Part shown: positions 34,905 to 48,087 of the stretch, in pieces | Layout: every line of letters starts with the position of its first letter | Numbering within the stretch: the first letter of the stretch is position 1 | DNA from: Sipunculus nudus | Lineage: Eukaryota > Annelida > Sipuncula > Golfingiida > Sipunculidae | Assembly: GCA_026874595.1 (NCBI GenBank) | Contig: CM049310.1 | Location: 9,426,001-9,490,000, forward strand | Reading direction: 5' to 3' | DNA: 64,000 nt | Notes under the pieces: generated by a model | What the model was told of the DNA's origin: nothing | Database searches by the model: none | Seen by the model: only the letters and a program-made list of their open reading frames with translations | Program-made: the position numbers and the translations under genes

Positions 34905-36062
34905 GCATAATCAGCGCCCCGGGTGCTCTCAAAATTAAATTTTTCCAAATATTTTATAACCTAAAAAGTGCCCCCCCCCCAAACCATTAGCGATGGTTGA
35001 GTGAAGTTTTGAAAAATAATAACTAATTCAAGAGATAATGATTTGCAGACAATTTTAATTTGTGTTGTGTGAGAGAATTGTATGAATGACTGCAGTTTGA
35101 GATTTCCTTTGCAGGTGAAGAGGAAAAAAAAGGATGATAATAAATGAACTCTATAATAAAAGTCACCACCTAATAAGGCAGTAGAATATATAAAATGTTC
35201 ATATACAGGAATGTGAAACAGTATTATTGTGAAAGATGAAAAAAATATGATACGGGACGTCGGTACCACGATTATGTAAGGCACCTTGTGCAAATACCTT
35301 TTACAGCTGAGCCGATGTATGAAATGGAATGGCATCGCCAGTAATTGTCCTTTTTTTCCTTCATTGTGCATGATATTACATGCAAAAATTTAAAAAAAGC
35401 TGAAATACTGGCCCTCAGACTCCAGCGTATTATATTAACTTCAGTGCGTATACACAACAAATCTGGGGTTTGTTTTAAAATTGTTAGGAAATTCGTCATA
35501 TATACTTCCCGTAGAAACACTGTCCCTTGCTTGAACTTTGTTGACCTGTTATAATACATTCATTTCTTGACGTAGTCCAATAATACAAGCTTGACAAACA
35601 TTGAATTTCGTGTCACCTGAGGAAAGGCTGCTTCATATTTATAATTATAACACGCTACTTGTTGTCTTGTAATCAGCGTGCCATGTGCAAGTCTCTGTGT
35701 ATGTCAGTGTGCAGGCCAGGTGACAGCATCTGCACACACTGGACTTGTGAACATTTTACACAGTAAATACGGCACCATATGAAAAAATCATCCTTGTTTT
35801 AATATGCATATTAAGTGCTTCGGGATGGCATTTAGCCAAGTAGGCAAGTTCCCAGCATCCCTCGCGCGAGCGCTGTATACACACAAATAAACCCAGGGCT
35901 TTCGGATCTTGAGTACATGGGTTAGCCCTGCACACTGTCAGCGGCATCGACAATTAATTCATTGCATACATGTTTCAAGTGAATTACCAAGATATTTTTG
36001 GCAAAAATGCATTAAAACTTATTTATATTCAGGATTGGGAATTCCGTTTCGGTCTGTCAGTG
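34905..36062 (+). repeat. Inverted partner of 48835-51052
   Basis: This stretch matches the reverse complement of 48835-49495 joined to 50836-51052, with substitutions and small indels but continuous order. Shared landmarks include 'tatgcatattaa', 'attgggaattc' and 'actggcgatgcc'. It lacks the 1.34-kb insert present in the other copy and the part beyond 48835. It is a truncated copy of a dispersed element. Open frames at 34961-35559 and 35345-35554 are shadows. Confidence 0.8.
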
Positions 36063-37014
36063 AAAAAAGTCCAGGATGTTTATTTGTATCATTAAATGTT
36101 TATTTGTAACATAAAATGCTTCCATGATTATCTGTTGTCTGTAGCTGATAGATCATAATTTGTGGATGTGACAGGAGTTCATGATCAGATGCAGAATCCT
36201 TTTAATCTCTTAATTCAGACATGCAGATCAGGTTCACTTTTTCTTTTAATCATACATAATTGTAGTTAGATGATGAAGGAATATATAAATATATGTTATA
36301 TAGTCGTCGAGGGTCATCTTTGTAGTTTAAAGTGAACTGTTTCTAGTCTGTGCACCAGGTATATCACATCTATATTTAGAAAATGATGGTAAATGGGTCT
36401 TGAAGGTTTTATCATAACCATTAGTCAACCATCCTTGAGACAGTACCATGAGAAGGTTATTGGATACTAGTAATAAAATAGAAAGATATATGTATGTTTA
36501 TATTTGAGAATAGTATGCTGGATTTAACAAGCATTTTAACCAATGCTGGTGGTGGTGTATGAAAATTAATGATTGTATACCATAAATAGCATATGGTGAT
36601 TCCCATGCACGTGGGGTTAGCTGGTTAGTGTTCTGTGTCCATGACGTTATATGGCAAGGTTTCAAACAACCAATGGAATCTTCACAAAATAGTATGTCTT
36701 ATCAGGTGATGTTTGACTCCAGAATTTGAGGAATTGGGAAAGTCCAATTGTTTTCTCACCACATCCTGTTTTAGCGATCAACAGACTTTCCTTTGCCAAT
36801 TGACATGCAGGGCAGGGGTGGATCCAGGATCTTGGAAAGGGGAGTGTCCGACCCAGGAAGATTAATAGGAAAACCTCAAAAAGTCATCTCAATCAAAAAT
36901 GGAGGGGTCCAGGCAGAAAAATTGGTTTAAACCCTAAAAAAAGATTGTTGCACTACACAGTGCCACCCTTTGGCTGTTGGCCTGTTCTTTACAAACAGAA
37001 ACAAAAGCCATGTA

Positions 37015-37311
37015 TTAACTGGTTTCCCTATTATTTCCACTAATGCGTTTTGTCTGTACAGTATTTGCCTGGGATTTCACAGTTCCCCTGTGTTTAGCAT
37101 CCACCAGTGGCTGTATCAGTAATGTATCATCATGTAGGAATTGATCTCCTACTGATACGTGGAGTCTCTGGATGATTGTACTGTCATTCCTCATGGCTCT
37201 CATACGTCCAGACCATTCTCTCACTGATGTATGACTATGTGGCAGGGGAGCTTGTGGTGTATATATCATCTTGTTCAGGGTCAGTTGACCAGTCAGAATG
37301 ATCTCATCCAT
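37015..37311 (-). CDS. Candidate coding fragment, 98 codons (unrecognised)
   Basis: The open stretch contains REWSGRMRAMRNDSTIIQRL and HVSVGDQFLHDDTLLIQPL, with balanced charged residues, Pro and Gly, unlike chance frames in this AT-rich DNA. A stop lies five codons before the ATG (GTCAAGTGAGCC...), and a weak acceptor (tttcaagtgag) could open an exon just inside it. No convincing donor is seen before the stop. It may be a host exon, a retropseudogene or a remnant of a mobile element. Confidence 0.25.
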   Translation of the reverse strand: MDEIILTGQLTLNKMIYTPQAPLPHSHTSVREWSGRMRAMRNDSTIIQRLHVSVGDQFLHDDTLLIQPLVDAKHRGTVKSQANTVQTKRISGNNRETS

Positions 37312-37888
37312 ATAGTCATCATGGGCTCACTTGAAACCATCATTGGATTTGTTGTCACATCAGTCATGTATTAAGTTATATGTATGCACTTATTTATGTG
37401 AATATCCTGGTTTGAATTATATTAGAATTTATCCCAAGATGAAAGGGCTTTCTCATTTGTCCAGGGAATAACAGGAAAAAATAATTTCAAACCAACTATA
37501 TATCTATTTATATATTACGGTAGTGCTAATCAATCGATTATATCTATGATTGGTCATTTTCTTTTACAATCATTTAAACTGGTAGCATTTTTGCATAATC
37601 AATCACAAACGATTATTCCTGCACATCAAAAGAAGTCCTATAATCCAGAAAAAAATATTCTTATTTTGTCAGAGATATAAGATAGATGGAGCACAAAATA
37701 GATAACAGCATTAAAATTGAACCTTGTGCAGCGAAAATGTGTCAACTTCCCAGGTGTAACCTTGACTTTTCAGTGCGGTGTACAAAACCAGGCTTAATTA
37801 CTTGGTCAGAGTATAAGGTATAATTCTATACAGCCGATTTCATGGTGATGTAAAAGGTACATCTAATATTTGATCAATTTTATCTCCG

Positions 37889-37936
<48 letters not shown>
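37889..37936. repeat. (TA)n microsatellite
   Basis: About 24 TA units with one interruption (taaata). Confidence 0.95.
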
Positions 37937-37938
<2 letters not shown>

Positions 37939-38919
37939 CTGGTGCAGAAATGTTAATTGAAGGAAACATGCTGGTTATCAGATCAGTGTTAATTTAACTT
38001 TAATTAATATCAGCTATCCTTCAGATATATAAAGCTTTATTTCAAATTCAATTTCTGTTCAAAGTGTTATTTAACAAAGAAAACATAAATTTGACACCTG
38101 CACAGAAAGAAAAAAGTAACTGACATTATGAGTCACGCTGGGTGTAGACAAAAAACAATTTCTGGGAAAAGAAACAGTTTACCATGCAGCAGCTGAAAAC
38201 AACTCCCACAGATTGATATAGCAATGCCTGCCAGAAGAACAATGATAATATTATATTGTGTATTCTGTCATATATTGATATGATACAGTATTTATACATT
38301 GGCTGCTGGAAAGAGACAAACAGCTGTCGTCTGGTATATCAGTTATGTACAATGACACAGCACCAATGCTGCATATGTAATACCTGGTCGATGTTACATT
38401 GTATACTGTGGTCTAGCCGTACCCAACATCACAAGGACAGGATTTCAAGTCCAGTTATAATATACATGCATCATTATACATGTGATCCACCAGGATAATT
38501 TCACACCCTACTGACAGGTAAGTGTTATATCCCAATTGAGACAAATGCTGAAAAAGTTCCAAAGCAGTTATCATACCTGGTACCTTTGTTTATATGAGAA
38601 TTTTATAATTTTATCATGGTTAGTATATCAGTATTGGGCAGATGAGACTGAAATTGTTAACAACTGCCTTTTGTAACATAAATTTAGGGTGTTATAAAAG
38701 CCATAGAAAACTGTTTAGTCCAAAAGTATTTCCTTAATTGCCACCTCAGTGTTGGGTAGTTTAAAAAAAAATGGTTGTTATACTGCTGTTATAACCTCAT
38801 GATCAGAGGTTTTGAAAGCAGGTTGTTAGTACACATTTTTTCAGGTGATGTGAGCTTAGGGGATGGCAGTATACTGTATTGTGCAAAAAAAAAAAAAAAC
38901 AATAGATCTGCAGCAATCA

Positions 38920-39271
38920 TTAGCTCAGCTGACAGTAAGTCAAGCGTCTGTCTTTGGTCCTTCTGTCCATCTGTCTGTTAGACTGCCATGTTTTGACACT
39001 GTTGGACCTAGAAACTGTAACTGAATATTCAGGGAGGTCAATAGAAAATCTCCTTGAAAACCTAAAAATTAGGTCACTGTAACTGATATCCTCAAGCTGT
39101 GGGGCTTGTAAGTACCTCCATAATAATTAAAAGTCTGATCCAAAACCTCCAGTATTTTGATAATTAATATATGGATTGCCATGAATCTTGCCTTGAATAT
39201 TGACCATGACTAGGGTTGTAAGTTCCTTAAAACTGATGGTGTCACTTGCATTATTTCTAATTTTTACATTT
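38920..39271 (+). mobile_element. Family A Helentron-like fragment, 5' part
   Basis: It begins TTAGCTCAGCTGACAGTAAG, then GTCC-type motifs and one degenerate monomer ('gttggacctagaaactg', 'attaggtcactgtaac'). It stops where the next family A start occurs at about 39272. Confidence 0.6.
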
Positions 39272-42153
39272 TTTTTTAACTCGGCTGACTATAAGTCATC
39301 TGAGCTATAGTTGTGGTCCTTTGTCCATTGGCTGTCCGTCTGTCCGTCCTTCCATTAAACTGACACGTTTTGAAACGGTTAGACCTACAAATCCAAAATC
39401 TGGCATACTGTTAGATGTCCCCAAGATCTCCTACCAAACTGAAAATTGGGTCACTGTGACTTCGTTCCTTTGAGATATTAAGGAAAAACCTCATATTTCA
39501 ATAAAAATCCTATTATCATATTTCAGGACTGCTTTATATCAAAACCACTGATCTGTTTTCCTTAATATTTACCATATGTAATCTCTGATATATTTCCTAT
39601 ATCCATGCCAGAAATTAAGTTGTTTGAGTGTAAGTTCTTGAAGTTATGAGCCTTGACATAATGCACTTTGTAAAATATCAGGAAAAATATTTACTCACTA
39701 AACATGAACATTTTTGAGGCTAGAGATTTTTTTCAAGTTTATAACTTTGTTTAATTAAGATTCAATTGTATACCCAAAATTAGATCCAAATTTTGTAAAT
39801 TTTTTAAGTTAATAGCATAAAAATTAAAATCAGTACCTTAAATTTTGCCTGTCTTTGACCATGGCATGTTTTTTCCTGTGTGTACTGTTTAATTAATTTT
39901 CATAGCATGTAAACAAAAGTATTTAATTGGTTAAAATCTGAAAATTGAAAATAAAAGCTTGAAAATTAGGCTTGTTATTGAATTTTTCGTTTAGGCTCTA
40001 TTGTAGTTACTTGGTTTGTCCATATGTAGGCCGCCCACTCCTGGTCACTGGAAGTCAGCTGTGCCAGGGTTCCTGATTTGTTACACTCACTGGGGGAGAT
40101 CCCCTGCTGTGACAGGTGTACAGTAATTCTCATTGAATGAACTTCTTTATCCTGTAAGCATAGTTGAATTAAGTGAAATCCTATGTATATACACTATAAT
40201 AATACAGAGATGTTGTAACTCCCATCATTCCATCCCCCCCCCCAAGTCCTTGCACCTGTGGACTGGGGACATTAGTTATATTTCAACTATATAGATTTTA
40301 TAAAATAAAAAAAATACATATATCTAATAATATATATTATAAAAAAATAGATCCAATTCAACAAATGTGTAAACTACTGGACTGTCAACAATTTATCAAA
40401 AAGTCAACCAATGATCATGGTTATAATTAGGGCCCCGCTTGACAAGTGGGTACCCTATAGTGATCACCGTATCAGTCCTCCTTCCGTCCATCTGTCCTTC
40501 TGTTCTTCCGTCAGTGACACTTTCTTTCACGCACTATAACTTAAGAACAACATAATGCAGCTTTCCCAAATTCACAGGAATGATTGGTACTTATAAGGGC
40601 TCCAGTCCTATCGAATTACAGACTTGTTGTAATTCCAGTATGACTGCCACAGCCCAAATGCTGATTTTCTTTCGCGCGTGATAACTCAACTAACACATAC
40701 TGCAGCTTTCCCAAATTCCCAGGAATGATTGGTACCTATGAGGGCTCCAGACCTATCGAATTACAGACTTGTCGGAATTCCAATATGGCTGCCACAGCCC
40801 AAACGCTGATTTTCTTTTGTTATTTACTCTACAACAACATACTGCAGCTTTCCCAAATTCACAGGAATGATTCGCACCTATGAGGGCTCCAGACCTATTG
40901 AAAGACAGACTTGTTGGAATTCCAATATGGCCACCACAGCCGAAATGCTGATTTTCTTTTGTTGATAACTCAACAACAACATACTCAGCTTTCCCAAATT
41001 CACAGGGATGATTGGTACCTATAAGGGATCCAGACCTGTTGAATAACAGACCTGTTGGAATTCGAATATGGCTGCCACAGCCCAATCACTGATTTTCTTT
41101 CGCACACAATAACTTAACAACAACTTACTGCAGCTTTCCCTATTTCACAGGGATCATTGGTGCCTATGGGACACGTGGCTGTATTTATTTTCCCTATATA
41201 ACATCTATAAAACACCTGAGGTTTGGGCCTCTTTTAAAAAATTTTCAAAATGAATTCTGATATTAAACTTTTTTTACCTGAGAATTTGTTGTTTCTTCAG
41301 TCAAACTAGACCAAGAAAAAGGGGGCTTGTGTATCTCCTTTTTTTAACAATCCTGGCCTGAATGCAGGAAAGCCGACAATACCCCACCAAGCAGTCCCAA
41401 ACAAGCAATTGGACAACACCTCTTTGATTGGCCATAGATTTTAAAAAAAATTGACCAATACTGTCAATTTTAATGGAAATTATGCTTAATATACTTAAAA
41501 ATCAAACAATGGGGTGTTTTTGATGCTCCACCACATGATGGCTAGAGCCAACCAGAGAAAGCCAGACCATTCACTACTCTCCTTAAGGTTCATGGGCTTG
41601 GTGACCCATGGTCATGTTAACAAACAGGACCACGTGACCTTAGGGGCTCCAGACTTATTGAATTACAGACTGGCTCAAATCAAATATGGCTAACAGATTA
41701 CATTTGGTGATTTTCTATTGCACACATTATTTCAGACATATCTTCTTTAATATCATTTGATTCAGTAGGATTTTTTCCCTCATGCATATGGATAAAAACC
41801 TGTTTCTGTTTGTCATATTTTTCAAATTTTACTTAATTTTTCACCCATATGTAAACTAGTCCAGCATTTTCAGAAAAACGGGGCCCTCTGAGGACCATTG
41901 TCCGATCACATCTAGTATACATCTTATGTTCACAAACTGATCACCTGCTTCAGTTTTAACATTAGGAAATGCATGTTTTGGTCACAAAATATTATTTGCA
42001 AAATTTTCTTACACATCAGTACAAACCAATCATGTCAACCAGCCATGGCCTATATTACCTTTTCCGCTTGGACTTTATCTCCGTATGATATTATTTTTTT
42101 TTTTACCTTCAAGGTCAACTTCAGATGAGCACAGGGACCCATGGGTCCCTTGT
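39272..42153 (+). mobile_element. Family A-like composite, interrupted by a family B element
   Basis: The start AACTCGGCTGACTATAAGTC...CTGAGCTATAG with GTCC tract matches 60260-60728 over about 450 bp ('agatgtcccca..atctcctacca', 'ggaaaaacctca'). A 3' end of family A type lies at 42117-42153: CAGATGAGC, the perfect 16-bp palindrome GGGACCCATGGGTCCC (42134-42149) and CTTGT. The family B element 40426-41916 lies between. That start and end belong to one element is inference; 39740-40425 is otherwise featureless. Confidence 0.45.
40426..41916 (+). mobile_element. Helentron-like element, family B, about five ~140-bp monomers
   Basis: It starts AGGGCCCCGCTTGACAAGTG with foldback CCGCTTG-a-CAAGTGG, then CTATAGTGATCACC, TTCC/GTCC motifs and repeated monomers ('gatcca/ctccagacctattgaa', 'atatggc.gccacagcccaa', 'gattttcttt'). 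The end has GGGCCC inverted to the start, hairpin GGAC-catt-GTCC (41892-41903) and CTAGT (41912-41916). The apparent protein on the minus strand at 40753-41085 is a read through the monomers. Confidence 0.7.
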
Positions 42154-42408
42154 CTTGTTTATGAGACTGTCAAATAACAGCAATTATGTCAGTTTCTCAA
42201 CAGCGATTTCATCTAGTGTCCTGAAACCTGGTGTGTTCATTAATTATATCTGGTTTCCTCAATTCCTGAAGACTGGTGGTGCCACCTGTATTTTTTCTTT
42301 TTTTTTAACGATTTTTTTTTATTATTTTGCGACTGCTAAATTAAATGATACTATCAGATTTGCAACTGTGGTTTTATCTAGTGTTCTGAAACCTTGTGTG
42401 TTATCTGC
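42154..42408 (+). repeat. Degenerate family A monomer fragment
   Basis: Contains 'gaagactggtggtgccacctgtattttttc' and 'atctagtgtcctgaaacc' twice, matching the junction region of family A monomers. No ends are preserved. Confidence 0.45.
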
Positions 42409-43344
42409 TTGAATAAGCAGATGCCCTATACATGTATATAGTAATCACCCTGTCCGTCCTTCTGTTTGTCTTTCTGTATGTCCATCAAATATGTTTCCTG
42501 GTGATAACTCCAGTACAGATAGCTTTATGGATTTCAAACTTATGTTACATATAGCCCACCTCTTAAGCAAGAACCCTTTTTATTTCAGGAAAATGAGGTC
42601 AAAGGTCAAGGTCACAGGACCCACTTATTTAGAAAGATTGTGGATGCATTTTTTAGCCAAACTTTTCATCCCAAACCTTCTGTCTTGCACAAATAGCTGA
42701 CCTGCCAATACAGGAAGAACATGATCCATATTAAGGTCACAAGGTCAAAGGTCTAGGTCACAAGGGCAGTTTGTATGCATATTTGTGTCCTGATGATAAC
42801 TCCAGTTTGTATTGACATAATGGTTCCAAACTTGACGTAGATATGACCCACCAATAATATATGAACACTTTTGATGTTAGGATCAGAGGTCAAGGCCACA
42901 GGAACAACTTATTTAGAAAGATTGTGGATCCATTTTAAGCCAAACTTTTTATCCCAAACCTTCCATCTATCATATATAGGTGACCTTTAAATAGGAGATG
43001 AAGTTGATTCATTTTGGAGTCAAAAGGTTAAAGGTCTAGGTCACAGTGGCCAGCTGTCTGCAATTTGTTTCTGAATGATAACAGTTTGGATTAACATATT
43101 GGTTTCAAACATGATTTATATAAAGCCCTTTCTATTTTGGGGTCATGATGTCAGAGGTCAAGGTCACAGGGTAGAATTTGTTATTCAGTATTATGTCAGA
43201 TCAGTCTGAATCAGGATTTGGGCTGAACGAAATCCTAATCAGGGTTTTGACTTGTCTGAATCAAGAAAGGGATTTGGTATGGACATTTAAAAAATAATCT
43301 CATGATCAATTTCAGCTGAATGCTGTGACCCACAGGTCCCTTGT
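42409..43344 (+). mobile_element. Helentron-like element, family E, with AGGTCA half-site arrays
   Basis: It starts with GCAGATGCCC and a foldback ATACATGTAT, then ATAGTAATCACC and CTGTCCGTCC. Degenerate ~150-bp monomers follow ('ctgatgataactccag', 'atcccaaacctt', 'gacccac'). Each contains one AGGTCA cluster, for example 42596-42614 with three half-sites. The end has CAGCTGAATGC, an imperfect palindrome (tgacccacaggtccc) and CTTGT at 43340-43344 before T. Confidence 0.6.
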
Positions 43345-46091
43345 TTTAGATAATAGCAGCTGACTTGTGACAAAGTTTTTTGTCAGAAATGTGTGAATAT
43401 AACTGCATTTTTCCCAAGCTCAACTGTGAGGATTTTATTTCTCAGCAGTTTTTAGGTTAAATTTTGCCTAATTGTCAGTCTTTGTGATTGTCCAGATCAT
43501 GATACTATTTTGCTGGTGTGACAGACTACAGAATCTCATTGTTTGACATACTTTTATTGTTTCATTTAGCATTTGTAAAGTTATTGGTGTAAGTAAAGCA
43601 AACCTTCTAAAGAGATATTACTGTTATAAATTTTAATGTCACATTTTATATAAATATCAGTTTTGCATGTTTTTTTTTAGCAATATGGGGGTCAGGTTAT
43701 TGAATTCCTGCATCAGGGTCTCATTTAAAGTCATCTTAGACCTGTTGAATAGAGACAATTTTGCTCAGGTTAGGAGTAAGAAAGGAATTAGTCCTTGTGT
43801 ATACAACATAGCTCATACATACAACACATCCCTGAGGCTTATGTGGGCATTAATTAATAAGACATCTATCACAATGATTCATGCATTCAGATAAAGCAAA
43901 TCAAGCCATAATGACTCACATTTGTCAGTTTTCATCATAGATATCTTGTATCATCAAGAGACCATATGGAACTACAAGCCAGACATGTCAGAAGATGCAT
44001 GTCCTGTATTTAGATTAGGTGTCTTGAAATTAGTTCACATTTGGTATAATCCGTTGTTTGGTGTCAAGCACATCCATCATTTGTGAGCCTGAATCTTTTC
44101 TCAGCACTTTCACTGTAAGCACCAGATTTACACATTTTCCCTCCCAAATCATGGGTGGATCAGGTGACTTTGGTAAAAAATTCTGTGTGACATTTTTTTG
44201 TACCCTGGAACTCTGGATTATCCAGACTCCTTCTTCCCCTGTTCTGAGAACAGCTGAAACATCCCATTATGTTTCCCACATCCTGTGCTGTCAGAATGTC
44301 CCCTCATGTCCTACATCCTTTATCTCTTAGCAGTAAGAGCTTAAAATAAAGTTTCTGTGTAGGTGACTAGGTGTGAGATAAATAACTAACAGCTGAACAC
44401 AAGTGTTGGGAAAGGTGGCAGGGGAAGCAGTGCATATGGGGACTTTTTACTTGGGTTGGGGAGGGGGGATGTGAAAGTTGGGGATGGGGATGTTCCTTAC
44501 CATGTGTACATCAGCTGTTTGGTGTTACATAGGTCATCAGTTTGGCACCAGTCTTCTTTTTTTTTCTATGATGAAGATAATTCCAGTAGGTGGCACATCC
44601 TGTTGCATGAGGATATAGGGAACCATTTAATGAGAATGCTATGCATCAATTAACTTTTCAGGTTTCAGGGAATATTAAACTGTAAGAGATGAGGAATAAT
44701 ATCCGAGGTTCCACTGAGACCGTGCAATTTTCATTTTGCATTTCATTCTTCAGTAAAGGACTTCATCCACTATGTGGTCTACACTCATTGAGGACTTTGG
44801 CTCTCATAATGTTATTGTCAGACTCTTCCAAGGATGCAAATTGTAAAATGTTTAACCAAATTTACTGAAATGGCAAATATTGAAAGCTTGAAAGGGAAAA
44901 ATAACAAATCATTATTAACTAATTGTTATATGCTTATCCTCGTGATTTAGTTATTAAATAATTTAACAAAAAATTACACATTTGAATAACCACTTGTGGC
45001 ATTGGAAATTTGATTATGAGATCCCAAGGGTCCCAAGTTTTTTATATTTTTTTTGTACAGTATGGACCTTTTCCGCATGAACTTGCAGTTGCATTGTGTG
45101 CATACATGAGTGTAGCCATCTTTCTTTTACAATGATTCTCCAGTCAGCAGCTGTCTACTGTTTACTGTAACTGTGACCAATGGCTTTAATTGACTTTTGT
45201 TTGGCTGAAATGAACATGTTTTCTCCTTTTCTTTTTAAATGTATTAGATTTCTGAAGTGACTACTTAGTTCCTTTTATTCTTGTTTTAAATTATTTTAAT
45301 ACCTCAGGGGCTTTTCCCTTACAATTAAATTTTTAAAAAATCAGAAATCCTGTTGAAAAACTATTAAAATAGTTTAAATAAAACTAAAAAAAAAATAAAC
45401 CAGGTTGATCTGGGTTTGTGAATTAAAGTACACCTGTCTGAATGTTAGAAGTGTCAGTTGATTAATCATTAATAGTTGATAACATAAAAAAAAAATTAAT
45501 CAAATTTCTACATTTAGAAAAAAAGGATGCCTCTTGTGTTTACTGCTCGATCTTCTTAAACCAGTGCTGCTACTACAGTTACCATGAGGCTACCACACTG
45601 TATAGTTTAATTGTAATACTGGGCTGGCCTTCTTGTTTGAGACCTTCTGCGTGACTTCTGATGTGACTGCTGATGAAGTCTGTGTTTGATTACTGCCAGC
45701 ATCAGACAGCATCATCCCAGGCTTGTGTTTAGTTGAGTTGAACATGACAAGGTCACACTGGTCATGTTCAAAGCATTAGGCTAGGCAAGATGGCTAAACA
45801 GGGTCACTGTCTGTCTCTGGAAAACATGCTCAGCCTTGTTTTGGACAGAGTGAGCTTGTTATTTCAGGTGAAAATGCTTTTACCGATTACAGTGAGGTTG
45901 AAATAGGAAGACTATGTTTACATCCTCAAACAATGGTAATTTCAGTGTGAAAGTAAAGTGGGTGTTTTTATCTTCTAGGCCAATCAAAGATGTATGAATT
46001 TACCTAGCACCCAAGTTTAGATCAGTTTTACATCATATGTAACAGATAAATGTTAAGTTTGTAGCTACAGACCTTGTGTATCTTTGAATGT
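43345..46091. other. No gene recognised
   Basis: AT-rich DNA. A very strong acceptor (gcatgttttttttag, ending at 43680) precedes 15 open codons (QYGGQVIEFLHQG) in one frame and a longer open stretch to 43894 in another, but no consensus donor fits. 44058-44330 and 44456-44653 have chance-like composition. A T-rich/A-rich tract lies at 45230-45500. Confidence 0.45.
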
Positions 46092-46441
46092 GGAGCGTGG
46101 TGGTAAATAGATAGAGCGCTGGACTTGTGACCCATGACAGGGTCATGGGTTCGTGTCCCGTTCTGACCGCCTTCTGCGCTTAGACTCCTAGGCAAAGTCT
46201 TTACCACAAGGGTGCGCTCTCTCGACCCAGGAGTGAATGGGTACTAGTCATGGGAGGAAGGCAAATGTAGAACGAATAACCTTCTAGCGCCTGATATGGC
46301 AGCTTGGGTTGTATGCTCCCCAGGGAGCAGAGAAAAGCTACAAGAATGAACAGGCCCGAAAGACCAGGAAGGCAAAATGTAAAGTCGGATGAGACTGACA
46401 TTGTCGATGATATCAGACTATAAACCCCAACCTTTAACCAA
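46092..46441 (+). mobile_element. tRNA-derived SINE
   Basis: The head resembles a tRNA: 'ggtggtaaatagatagagcgctgg' stands for the A-box half, and GGTTCGTGTCC at 46148-46158 differs by one base from the B-box consensus GGTTCGANNCC. The body ('cttctgcgcttagactcctaggcaaag', 'cgacccaggagtgaatggg') and the short A/T-rich tail 'tataaaccccaaccttta' have the layout of SINEs described from molluscs. It would be transcribed by RNA polymerase III and moved by a partner LINE. It is not a functional tRNA because acceptor pairing is poor. The minus-strand frame 46201-46464 is a shadow. Confidence 0.8.
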
Positions 46442-47366
46442 TTTACTTGGCTGCTTTTGTTCATTTAAATGATACAAAATAATAGGACATGTTACTGTTA
46501 GTACATTAATTGTCACTGCTTCACCATCACCTGTTTGATTTCAGGTCTGACACCTTTATGTTAATATAACATCTGCATTCATATATTTCATCATCAGATA
46601 CACAGACATGTCAGTTGATGGACTAACTTATTCAGGACATCTTGCAAAACAGCTGGGAATCATTATCAGCCAGGTGGCAATAAACAGCAACATTTGGCCT
46701 GTGACAGGTTCTGGTGTGTCATATTCACTAGTGACACCTGGTTGCATTCAGCAGGTGAATGCACAGGTGATCTTATCAGAAAGACATAAATATTTACAAG
46801 TTGCTAGTATTTTAGAGAATAGGAGAGAGGTTGGCTGTGTGTTTTAGAGTAACCAATGTATAAAAGAATCTGAGGGGAAAAGGACATTTTATCCCAAATA
46901 CTATGAAGAAAGAAGCTGCTGTATATTCAGTGCAAGTGTGAAAAATGAAAGGAAGTAAGGCAAGGGATAATATCAGGTAGGAAATGTTGTTTTTTTTATT
47001 GTCCTGATGGTATTAGAGTTTAGAGACATTGGAGACTCTTGCAGGGATTAAACTTGTAGCTTCCACTCCAAAAGACAACATTTTTACTGCAACACTGTTA
47101 TTTCATTAACACACAAGTTTTTACCTCAGCCAAGAAGATAATATCTATTAATCTTTGAATTTTCTGTTTGATTGTGTTTTAAACAGGATCATACCTAAAC
47201 TATGGAACCAAGATCTCTGAATGTTTGTGGAAGGGGATATCAAATGCTTTGCCTTATTTGGCAGAGATATGTGCTTCAGTGCACCGTTCTCATGTTACCT
47301 GTTCCAGGCATCTGAGTTCCTAGTATCAGTGTGGCAGCCTGACAATTTTTTTCTGATTTTTCACAG
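46442..47366. other. No gene recognised
   Basis: AT-rich DNA with one open stretch at 46608-46847 (79 codons, SVDGLTYSGHLAKQLGI...) that I do not recognise and that lacks clear splice sites. Confidence 0.4.
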
Positions 47367-47410
47367 GACCTGAAAGACACAACTGAAAGCCACCAGTCAC
47401 CGAGGGACTT
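47367..47410 (+). CDS. Candidate internal exon, 44 nt (unrecognised gene)
   Basis: The acceptor is excellent (gacaatttttttctgatttttcacag, ending at 47366) and a gtatgt donor starts at 47411. One frame is fully open: DLKDTTESHQSPRD plus two bases. The next strong exon, 56844-56980, continues in exactly the required phase. No upstream exon was found with confidence. The intron to the next exon would be 9.4 kb and contain mobile elements. Confidence 0.4.
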
Positions 47411-47773
47411 GTATGTAACTCAATTATCCTGACTCGTAGATATACATTGTATCACATAGATATTATAAAAAAGTGTTGCTGCTCATAGTTTCTCAGTTTT
47501 CAGGATCTAAAAGAAAATAGTAGGCTGGTCCTGACTTGATGATACAATAATGTTCTCAAAATATATATTAATCATTATATGGCCACATACAGTTCACAGC
47601 CTTTATTATGTGGTCATGTGATTTTCTTAATTACCCACATACAGTAAATACAACTTGTGACATTATATTTAAGTCAAGTCACTTTATTATTTTGCATCTT
47701 GCCTACTAATTTATCCAGTTCCCGCTCTTGCATTGGAATATGGCCTGCTCGCACTGTAAGCAGTATTAACCAT

Positions 47774-47784
47774 GATATATATAT

Positions 47785-47831
<47 letters not shown>
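47774..47831. repeat. (TA)n microsatellite
   Basis: About 28 TA units with one taaata interruption. Confidence 0.95.
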
Positions 47832-47832
<1 letters not shown>

Positions 47833-48087
47833 ATTGATTCATTAAACATAGTCTACATTAACCTCCTAAAAATTGGTTAACATGAAGAAACCATGTAATT
47901 TAACCCAATTACGCTGGTTCTGTTCCAACTGAATTTTCGTCTTTTTCTTCTGCCCATTTAGGGTGAACTAACAGCTTTCTGCAGTTGACTGAAACAGTGC
48001 CTTGATCAGTATGAAATGACAAGTATGTCATTTTCTGTGATAAATTAAGCACAAATTCAGTTCTGCCACACGGTATATACTATGTAT

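Larger units (their letters stand above)
36063..38918. other. No confirmed gene; one candidate coding stretch and a (TA)n tract
   Basis: AT-rich DNA. It holds the open stretch 37015-37311 (own entry), a TA microsatellite at 37889-37936, and near 36810-36950 a 'ggggtggatccagg...ggaggggtccagg' motif often seen in degenerate invertebrate repeats. A good donor (ctgacag|gtaagt at 38517) has no open frame before it. Confidence 0.5.

Noticed and set aside
38461-38520. Exon ending at the strong donor ctgacag|gtaagt
   Set aside because: All three frames before the donor contain stops within any plausible acceptor distance, and no coding composition is seen.
46100-46165. Functional tRNA gene
   Set aside because: Only the B-box half is tRNA-like. 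Acceptor pairing and a proper end are missing, and a SINE body follows.
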